Translations under genes and position numbers: made by a program | Shown: positions 41,193 through 46,819 of the stretch, piece after piece | Numbering within the stretch: position 1 is the stretch's first letter | Layout of the letters: every line of letters starts with the position of its first letter | From: Methylothermaceae bacterium | Lineage (GTDB): Bacteria > Pseudomonadota > Gammaproteobacteria > Methylococcales > Methylothermaceae | Reading direction: 5' to 3' | Length of the DNA: 46,819 nucleotides | Assembly (NCBI GenBank): GCA_026981855.1 | Contig: JALSIB010000044.1 | Location: 1 to 46,819, forward strand | Notes under the pieces: generated by a model | Database searches by the model: none | Seen by the model: only the letters and a program-made list of their open reading frames with translations | What the model was told of the DNA's origin: nothing

Positions 41193-43097
41193 CTACGAAG
41201 ACTCCCTGGAAGAGGCAGGCAACGCCTCCTGCAACAAAGCGTTCAAACGGCGGACGAACCCCGCCGGATCTCCCAGCTGCCCTCCTTCGGCCAACACTGC
41301 CTGATCGAACAGCAGTTTGCCCAGATCTTCGAAGCGCCCGGCATCGCTTTCATCCCGCAAACGCTCCACCAAGCCGTGTTTTGGGTTAAGCTCGAGAATG
41401 GGTTTGGAGCCGAAAGCCATAGGCTGGCCACTGGATTTCAGAATACTTTCCATCCGCCGGCTCAGCCCGAAGTTGTCGAGCACCAGACAGGCAGCCGAAT
41501 CGGTCAGGCGCTGGCTGAGCCTGACCTCGCTCACCTTGTCTCCCAGCAATTTCTTGAGCTTCTCCAGGGTATCACCAAAGGTTTGGGCAACCAGTTCCCT
41601 GGCCTTTTCCTCCCCCTCATCCTTGAGCCCCCCCAGATCCAGATCCCCTTTGGCCACCGATTGCAAGGGCTTGCCCTCGAATTCGGTCAAGTGGGCCACC
41701 AGCCATTCATCCACCGGCTCCCACAAGAGCAGCACTTCGATATCCTTGTCTCGCAAGACTTCCAAATGCGGGCTGGCCTTCGCCGCCTGATAATTCTCCG
41801 CCACCAGATAATAGATTTGGTCCTGCCCCTCTTTCATCCGCCCGATATAATCAGTCAGGGACACATTCTGAGATTCGTCCTCGTCCCGGGTGGAGGCGAA
41901 ACGCAACAATCCGGCGATGCGGTCGCGGTTCTTGGAATCCTCGATGATTCCCTCCTTGAGTACGCTGCCGAAGGATTTCCAGAAAATACGGTACTGCTCT
42001 GGCCGATTTTTGGCCAGATCTTCCAAAAGCCCCAGGATCTTCTTCACCGCACCGGCACGGATCCTCTCCAACGCCCGGTTTTCCTGGAGAATCTCGCGCG
42101 AGACGTTGAGGGGAAGGCTGTCGGAGTCGATCACACCGCGCACAAATCGCAGATAGCGGGGCATCAGTTTCGGATCTTCCATGATGAAGACCCGTTGTAC
42201 ATACAATTTCACCCCGTGGGTGGACTCCCGATCCCACAGATCGAAGGGGGGATTTTTTGGGATATACAGCAGCAGGGTGTATTCGTTGGTCCCCTCGACC
42301 CGGCTGTGGAGACGGGCCAGAGGGCCTTCGAAGTCGTGGGCGACATGCTTGTAGAATTCCTCGTAGTCCTTTTCCTCGATCTCTTCCTTGGAGCGTATCC
42401 ACAGGGCAGAGGCGCTGTTGACCACTTCCTCCCCCTCACCCTTGTCCTGCTTCATCACGATGGGAATGGGAATGTGATCGGAGAATTTCCGCACGATGGC
42501 GCGAAGACGGGCGCCATCGAGAAATTCATCCATATCCTCGCGCAGATGCAAGGTGACGGTGGTCCCCCGGGCAGGCCGATTCACCGCCTCCAGAGTATAC
42601 TCCCCTTCCCCGGTAGACTCCCAACGGACGCCCTGATCGGCTGGCAGCCCCGCCTTTCGGGTTTCCAGAGCGACTCGATCGGCAACGATGAAGGAAGAAT
42701 AGAAACCGACCCCGAACTGGCCGATGAGCCGGCTGTCAGCCGCTTCGTCTCCGCTGAGCGACTCGAGGAACCGGCGGGTTCCCGAACTGGCGATGGTGCC
42801 GATATTGTCGATGACTTCCTGGCGCTCCATGCCGATACCATTGTCCCGTACCGTGATCGTCCTGGCATCCTTGTCATAGTCAATCCAGATCTTGAGTTCG
42901 CTGTCACCCTCGTACAGGGACTCGTCCGCCAAGGCCTGGAAACGCAATTTCTCCGCCGCATCGGCGGCATTAGAGATCAATTCGCGAAGGAAGATCTCCC
43001 GGTTGCTGTACAGCGAGTGAATCATCAACTGCAGCAACTGCCTGACTTCCGCCTGGAATCCAATGGTCTGTTTGTTCTGTGTCGTCTCGCTCATCAT
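41193..43097 (-). CDS. htpG: Chaperone protein HtpG (Hsp90)
   Basis: HtpG is the bacterial Hsp90, an ATP-driven dimeric chaperone. The 634-residue protein has the N-terminal GHKL ATPase motifs: [15 protein letters not shown] (about 39-53), [19 protein letters not shown] (about 86-104), SGTRRFLE and [11 protein letters not shown] (about 127-137). The middle domain contains [11 protein letters not shown] (about 293-303) and [16 protein letters not shown] (about 328-343). The C-terminal dimerisation domain ends near 625. The first or second ATG (43097, 43094) could be used. A sigma-32-type promoter lies about 98 bases upstream. Confidence 0.97.
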   Translation of the reverse strand: MMSETTQNKQTIGFQAEVRQLLQLMIHSLYSNREIFLRELISNAADAAEKLRFQALADESLYEGDSELKIWIDYDKDARTITVRDNGIGMERQEVIDNIGTIASSGTRRFLESLSGDEAADSRLIGQFGVGFYSSFIVADRVALETRKAGLPADQGVRWESTGEGEYTLEAVNRPARGTTVTLHLREDMDEFLDGARLRAIVRKFSDHIPIPIVMKQDKGEGEEVVNSASALWIRSKEEIEEKDYEEFYKHVAHDFEGPLARLHSRVEGTNEYTLLLYIPKNPPFDLWDRESTHGVKLYVQRVFIMEDPKLMPRYLRFVRGVIDSDSLPLNVSREILQENRALERIRAGAVKKILGLLEDLAKNRPEQYRIFWKSFGSVLKEGIIEDSKNRDRIAGLLRFASTRDEDESQNVSLTDYIGRMKEGQDQIYYLVAENYQAAKASPHLEVLRDKDIEVLLLWEPVDEWLVAHLTEFEGKPLQSVAKGDLDLGGLKDEGEEKARELVAQTFGDTLEKLKKLLGDKVSEVRLSQRLTDSAACLVLDNFGLSRRMESILKSSGQPMAFGSKPILELNPKHGLVERLRDESDAGRFEDLGKLLFDQAVLAEGGQLGDPAGFVRRLNALLQEALPASSRESS

Positions 43098-43194
43098 TTC
43101 CAGAAATTGTTCATCTCATTGCGTGGGATAAGAAAAATTTTGCCGCCGTATGGCCGGGGCGGTGGCCCACCATTCGCCGGCAAACGGAATTTTC

Positions 43195-43221
43195 ATGGGG
43201 GCAGGCGACCGGAATTTCAAG
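43195..43221 (-). promoter_or_regulatory. Sigma-32 heat-shock promoter of htpG
   Basis: On the minus strand a perfect CTTGAAA (43221-43215) is followed after 14 bases by CCCCATGA (43200-43193), which matches the sigma-32 -10 CCCCAT at all six core positions. The predicted start is near 43187, giving a leader of about 90 bases to htpG. The -35 contains the TGA stop codon of the small membrane gene upstream, so the two genes share DNA. Confidence 0.75.
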
Positions 43222-43432
43222 CCACGAAACGGTCCTTGCCCTTGCCCAGCAGCTTTTCCTTGTGGCGCTCGCGGGCCAGGTATTTTTGCCGTCCCGCATA
43301 CATTTCATAAAGGATCAACCCCATCATGCCGAGGAACATCCACCAGCTGATCCACATGAGCAGTTGCAGCAGTTTGAGCGCGTCGGGATGGCCCAGGACA
43401 TATTCGTTCAAAGCCTGGAATATTTCCTGCAT
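43217..43432 (-). CDS. Small single-span membrane protein, function unknown
   Basis: A 71-residue protein: a polar N-terminus (MQEIFQALNEYVLGHPDALK), one membrane segment at about 23-42 (LLMWISWWMFLGMMGLILYE), and a basic tail (GRQKYLARERHKEKLLGKGK) that should be cytoplasmic. I recognise no family. I chose the ATG at 43432; TTG and GTG codons 3-4 codons upstream are alternatives. A consensus promoter 35 bases upstream supports it as a gene. It lies upstream of htpG on the same strand, and its stop codon is part of the htpG heat-shock promoter. Confidence 0.6.
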   Translation of the reverse strand: MQEIFQALNEYVLGHPDALKLLQLLMWISWWMFLGMMGLILYEMYAGRQKYLARERHKEKLLGKGKDRFVA

Positions 43433-43466
43433 GAGATTCACCAATTGGTTTCGGGTCTGAATTTCG

Positions 43467-43495
43467 ACTCTACGCCTGCCTGTTTTTCAAGTCAA
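43467..43495 (-). promoter_or_regulatory. Sigma-70 promoter for the small membrane gene
   Basis: On the minus strand TTGACT (43495-43490), a 17-base spacer and TAGAGT (43472-43467) sit upstream of the ATG at 43432. The start should be near 43460, a leader of about 28 bases. The same divergent gap also carries a weaker rightward pair, TTGATC (43500-43505) and TAAAGT (43524-43529) with an 18-base spacer, for the symporter. Confidence 0.6.
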
Positions 43496-43561
43496 CCGCT
43501 TGATCGACCTTGTGCTTTTCCCGTAAAGTGCAGCGGGATGCCACGCATGGGGGAAAACGAT

Positions 43562-45064
43562 ATGGCGCGCGAACAGTGGAAGAGTGAAATGGGGTTTCTG
43601 CTCGCTGCGGTGGGCTCGGCCATCGGCCTGGGCAACATCTGGCGTTTCAGCTACATGGCCTATGAGCATGGCGGCGGCGCTTTCCTCATTCCCTATCTGA
43701 CCGCCTTGCTCACCGCAGGCGTTCCGCTGCTGATCCTGGAATACGCCATCGGCCACGAACGCATCGGTTCCGCTCCCTTGGCCTACGCCAAGATCAGTCG
43801 CCGTTGGGAGTGGCTGGGTTGGTGGCCGGTATGCTTCGTGATGTTCGGCATCATCTTGTACTACAGTGTGGTGATCGCTTGGTGCCTCGATTATTTCTTC
43901 TACTCGTTTTCCCTGGCCTGGGGCGCCGACCCCAATGACTTCTTCTTCAACCGGTTCCTCAGGATTTCGAAGTCGCCCGCCGACTTAGGTGAGATCCGCA
44001 CCCCCATCCTCTTCGCTCTGATCTTCGTCTGGTTCATCACCTGGTGGGTGGTATACCGGGGTGTGCAGCACGGTATCGAGTTGGCCAACAAGATCTTGAT
44101 GCCGACCCTGCTCTTGCTGACCACCATTCTGGTATGCTGGTCCCTGACCCTCGATGGCGCCTGGACAGGAATAAAAGCCTATGTCAGCCCCGATTTTTCC
44201 AAACTGTCCGATCCCAAGGTCTGGATCGATGCCTACAGCCAGATCTTCTTCACCCTCAGCCTCGCCTTCGGAATCATGATCGCCTACGCCAGTTATCTGC
44301 CCGACCGGACCAACATCACCCGCAATGCCTTGCTGACCGCCTTCATCAACTGCGGTTATTCACTGTTCGCCGGCGTTGGCGTGTTCGCTGTCCTCGGCTT
44401 CATGGCCACCGCCGAGGGCAAGCCCCTGGCGGAAGTGGTCAGCAAAAGCATCGGGCTGGCCTTCGTGGCCTACCCCAAGGCATTGTCGTTGATGCCCGGC
44501 GGCAACCTGTTCGGAGCGGTCTTCTTTTTGTGTCTGGTGGTGGCCGGCCTGTCGTCGGCGGTTTCCATCGTGGAGGCTTTCGTCTCCGCCGTGGTGGACA
44601 AATTCGGAACATCCAGGAAGCCTTTGGTATCCCTGGTCAGTGTACTGGGGTTTCTTGGCTCGGTGATCTTCGCTTCACGGGCCGGTTTACTGTGGCTGGA
44701 CATCGTCGATCACTTCCTGACCCATTACGGCCTTGTGATCGTGGGAATCATCGAGTGCGTGGTGATCGGCTGGATGTTCGACCTGCCGATGCTACGGAGG
44801 CACATCAACCGCATCTCTTCCATTCGCCTGGGGAAATATTGGGACTATCTGATCAAGGGCTTCGTCCCACTGGCACTGATGATCATCATTCTGGGGGATC
44901 TGTACCAGGACTTTAGCCAACCCTATGGTGGCTATTCCTGGACCGCCCTGATTCTCATCGGCCGTGACTGGTTGCTGCTGAATCTGGCATTGGCAGTATT
45001 TCTGGCCAGTCGCCCCTGGAAGACCGAAAATCATCGCCAGCCGGGAAGAGGATTCACGCCATGA
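43562..45064 (+). CDS. Neurotransmitter:sodium symporter (NSS/SNF family)
   Basis: A 500-residue sodium-coupled transporter of the LeuT-like family, importing amino acids or related amines. The N-terminal WKSEMGFLLAAVGSAIGLGNIWRF stretch (starting about 5) is the sodium- and substrate-binding first segment, followed by GGGAFLIPYLTALLTAGVPL. Further hydrophobic segments bring the total to about 11-12. SLAFGIMIAYASYLPD (about 237-252) is segment 6/7. The start at 43562 follows GGGGGA by 7 bases; upstream ATGs at 43547 and 43538 have poorer spacing. The stop overlaps the aminotransferase start as ATGA. The substrate is not readable. Confidence 0.9.
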   Translation: MAREQWKSEMGFLLAAVGSAIGLGNIWRFSYMAYEHGGGAFLIPYLTALLTAGVPLLILEYAIGHERIGSAPLAYAKISRRWEWLGWWPVCFVMFGIILYYSVVIAWCLDYFFYSFSLAWGADPNDFFFNRFLRISKSPADLGEIRTPILFALIFVWFITWWVVYRGVQHGIELANKILMPTLLLLTTILVCWSLTLDGAWTGIKAYVSPDFSKLSDPKVWIDAYSQIFFTLSLAFGIMIAYASYLPDRTNITRNALLTAFINCGYSLFAGVGVFAVLGFMATAEGKPLAEVVSKSIGLAFVAYPKALSLMPGGNLFGAVFFLCLVVAGLSSAVSIVEAFVSAVVDKFGTSRKPLVSLVSVLGFLGSVIFASRAGLLWLDIVDHFLTHYGLVIVGIIECVVIGWMFDLPMLRRHINRISSIRLGKYWDYLIKGFVPLALMIIILGDLYQDFSQPYGGYSWTALILIGRDWLLLNLALAVFLASRPWKTENHRQPGRGFTP

Positions 45065-46191
45065 TTCATTCTGAATTCGAGCTGGAACCGGATCTGATCT
45101 ACCTCAATCATGCCGGCGTGGCCCCCTGGCCCCGACGTACCCGAGAAGCTGTAGCCTGCTTCGCTGAGGAAAACAGCCGCCGTGGCGCCACCGACTATCC
45201 TCGCTGGATGGAAGTGGAAAAAAGGCTGCGAAACCATCTCAGGCACCTCTTGAACGCACCTTCCACAGATGACATCGCCCTGGTCAAGAACACTTCCGAA
45301 GCCCTGTCCATGGTGGCTTACGGACTCGACTGGAAGGCTGGCGACAATATCGTCACCAGCGACGAGGAATTCCCTTCCAACCGGATTCCCTGGGAATCCC
45401 TTCGCAACAAGGGCGTGGAATTGCGCCAGGCAGATCTTACCAGCACCCCTTTGGCGGAAGAGGCGCTGTTCGAACTGGTGGACCGACATACCCGGCTGAT
45501 CACCATCAGCTCGGTTCAATATGCCAGCGGCAGACGCATGAATTTGCAACGAATCGGGGAATTCTGCCACAAGCGGGGCATTCTGTTCTGTGTCGACGCG
45601 ATCCAGAGCGTCGGTGCTATGAAGGCCGACGTTCAGGCGTGGCAGGCCGACTACGTCATGGCGGACGGCCACAAATGGCTGCTGGGACCGGAAGGACTGG
45701 GTTTTTTCTACACCACTCCACGCTCACGGGATCTGCTCCAACTGAGACAATATGGCTGGCACATGGTGGAACACGCCGGCGACTACGATCGCACCGAGTG
45801 GCAGATTGCCCCCACTGCCCGACGCTTCGAGTGCGGCAGCCCCAACATGGTGGGAATATTCGGCCTCGAAGCCAGTACCTCCCTGTTGCTCGACATCGGC
45901 ATGGACGCGGTGGAACGGCAGGTTTTGGCCAACGCTTCCCTTTTAATCGAAAAAATCCTGGCAGACCCCGATCTTGAACTGCTCTCACCCGCCAAAGCGC
46001 ACGCCGGAATCGTCACTTTCCGCCCTGTGAGCGGCAAGCCCAGTCGGTTGTTCGACTACCTTCGAGATCACAACGTGATCTGCGCCCAGCGCGGCGGGGG
46101 TATTCGTTTCTCACCACATTTCCACAACAGGGAACCACAGCTGGTAGCAGCCGTGGATCTGGTCAAAACGTGGGTTTCAATAGCCCGATAA
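45061..46191 (+). CDS. Class V aminotransferase (cysteine desulfurase-like fold)
   Basis: A 376-residue PLP enzyme of fold type I. DLIYLNHAGVAPWPRRTREA opens it; KNTSEALSMVAYGL (about 76-89) holds the phosphate, VDAIQSVGAMKAD has PLP-contacting D179, and the PLP lysine is K205 in ADGHKWLLGPEGL. CAQRGGGIRFSPHFHN near the C-terminus keeps the carboxylate Arg region. It lacks the usual RSGHHC-type cysteine loop of NifS/SufS, so it is more likely of the isopenicillin-N-epimerase-like or selenocysteine-lyase-like branch than a true desulfurase. It is translationally coupled to the symporter and may act on the imported amino acid. Confidence 0.85.
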   Translation: MIHSEFELEPDLIYLNHAGVAPWPRRTREAVACFAEENSRRGATDYPRWMEVEKRLRNHLRHLLNAPSTDDIALVKNTSEALSMVAYGLDWKAGDNIVTSDEEFPSNRIPWESLRNKGVELRQADLTSTPLAEEALFELVDRHTRLITISSVQYASGRRMNLQRIGEFCHKRGILFCVDAIQSVGAMKADVQAWQADYVMADGHKWLLGPEGLGFFYTTPRSRDLLQLRQYGWHMVEHAGDYDRTEWQIAPTARRFECGSPNMVGIFGLEASTSLLLDIGMDAVERQVLANASLLIEKILADPDLELLSPAKAHAGIVTFRPVSGKPSRLFDYLRDHNVICAQRGGGIRFSPHFHNREPQLVAAVDLVKTWVSIAR

Positions 46192-46386
46192 TTTCCATAA
46201 ATGTAAGCAAAATTTCATAGAGTCCCCGCTCTCATTTCGCCTCCCTGTTTTAACCCTGGTTCACTTGGGGCACTCTTCCTCCAACAGACACTCCTCGACG
46301 ACTTTGCGGAAATCAGAACTCGGTCACAACTGCCCTACCCGAGATGTATTAAATTGCATAGGGAACTTATTTAGAAGGAGGTTCTT

Positions 46387-46653
46387 ATGCAAAAAACGAT
46401 ACTCAAATTCGCCATGGGATTGATGCTTATGGTCGGCAGCCAGCTGTCATGGGCACTGGTCAACATCAATCAAGACGATGAAAAAGTAATCGCCAAGGAA
46501 CTCAATGGCGTGGGCAAGGCAAAAGCCAAAGCAATCGTGATGGAAAGAAAAAGAAATGGTCCTTTCAAAAATTTGGACGATCTACAAAAAAGGGTCAAAG
46601 GCATAGGAAAGAAGATCGTCTTGAAAAACAAAGACGTGATTCGATTCAAATAA
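46387..46653 (+). CDS. ComEA-like secreted helix-hairpin-helix protein
   Basis: An 88-residue exported protein: a signal peptide (about 1-23, ending near SWA), then VNINQDDEKVIAKELNGVGK and KRVKGIGKKIVLKNKDVIRF, the two halves of the ComEA DNA-binding helix-hairpin-helix. ComEA proteins bind incoming DNA during natural transformation. AAGGAGG lies 7 bases before the ATG. Codons are AT-richer than those of most neighbours. With the window ending nearby, no other competence gene can be checked. Short forms like this are common in gammaproteobacteria, and not all act in uptake. Confidence 0.85.
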   Translation: MQKTILKFAMGLMLMVGSQLSWALVNINQDDEKVIAKELNGVGKAKAKAIVMERKRNGPFKNLDDLQKRVKGIGKKIVLKNKDVIRFK

Positions 46654-46671
46654 AGGTAGGTCATAAAATCG

Positions 46672-46706
46672 AAATCCCCCTTAGGATTGTGGCCTGAGGG
46701 GGATTT
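46672..46706. terminator. Bidirectional intrinsic terminator between comEA-like gene and 5S rRNA
   Basis: AAATCCCCCTTAGG (46672-46685), loop ATTGTGG and CCTGAGGGGGATTT (46693-46706) form a 14-bp stem with one G-T pair. A-rich DNA on the left and T's on the right suit termination in both directions: the rightward comEA-like gene and the leftward rRNA operon. Confidence 0.8.
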
Positions 46707-46717
46707 GAGTAGATGGG

Positions 46718-46819
46718 AGCCTGGCGGTGCCCTACTTTCGCGGAGGTTGCCCTCCACTATCATCGGCGAAACACTGTTTCACTGCCGAGTTCGGGATGGG
46801 ATCGGGTGGTTCCAGTGCT
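46718..46819 (-). rRNA. rrf: 5S ribosomal RNA, 3' part (cut by window edge)
   Basis: On the minus strand the sequence matches bacterial 5S rRNA: the 3' end CACCGCCAGGC, the CCGAACTCGGCAGTGAAAC stretch (46789-46771), and the GCGAAAGTAGGGC segment near the 3' end. About 102 bases are present; the 5' end lies beyond the window. The rest of a leftward rRNA operon (16S, 23S) should lie to the right. Confidence 0.93.

Noticed and set aside
41376-43310. Rightward 644-codon frame opposite htpG
   Set aside because: Antisense shadow of htpG; htpG has full domain motifs and its own promoter.

Overview
The window reads as chromosomal DNA of a GC-rich gammaproteobacterium. Housekeeping gene orders support this: lppL-lysA-dapF-DUF484-xerC, rplM-rpsI, System I cytochrome c maturation, lon and htpG. 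A four-gene ABC cassette of the kind tied to PQQ-dependent alcohol dehydrogenases, together with fdhD, suggests a methanol- or alcohol-oxidising lineage such as a methanotroph. That assignment is inference, because no dehydrogenase or methane monooxygenase gene lies in the window. I found no insertion sequence, prophage or CRISPR array. Most genes are tightly packed, and start and stop codons often overlap by 4 bases (ATGA, GTGA or TTGA).

Left part (1-7549) is transcribed leftward: a TRAP transporter membrane pair (dctQ, dctM), a 39-residue lipoprotein (lppL), lysine/peptidoglycan genes lysA and dapF, DUF484, recombinase xerC, and two membrane proteins (DUF2333, DUF4389). From 7609 rightward come a Lon-family protease with a degenerate ATPase site, a LEA14-type lipoprotein overlapping a radical SAM gene, a GT8-like putative glycosyltransferase, a secreted protein of unknown function and hemN. 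An ELM1-like gene points back leftward.

Central operon (16747-24682): nine consecutive genes, each overlapping the next by 1-7 bases. They are the PQQ-associated ABC cassette (binding protein, YVTN beta-propeller, ATPase, permease), the full dTDP-L-rhamnose pathway rfbBACD, and fdhD. The operon faces a leftward ELM1 gene across a 15-27 bp gap in which the -10 elements of both directions overlap. A KamA-type radical SAM gene converges on fdhD.

Right part: rplM-rpsI with a tRNA-Gln and a terminator, then ccmB, ccmC-I, pncA, pncB and yigZ, largely coupled by overlaps. ccmA is absent from its usual place. A truncated hydrolase lipoprotein remnant precedes an hsp20-lon pair and a Tat-exported superoxide-reductase-like protein. 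Then come DUF3014, tRNA-Val, DUF2892 and htpG (with a convincing sigma-32 promoter), a small membrane protein, an SNF-family symporter overlapping a class V aminotransferase, and a ComEA-like secreted helix-hairpin-helix protein. The window ends inside a leftward 5S rRNA, so an rRNA operon lies beyond the right edge.

The most interesting points are the PQQ-ABC/rhamnose/fdhD super-operon with its bidirectional near-leaderless promoter, the SOR-like protein that keeps all five iron ligands but lacks the usual Glu-Lys pair, the degenerate Lon-like protease, the truncated hydrolase before hsp20-lon, and the heat-shock promoter built into the stop codon of a small membrane gene.
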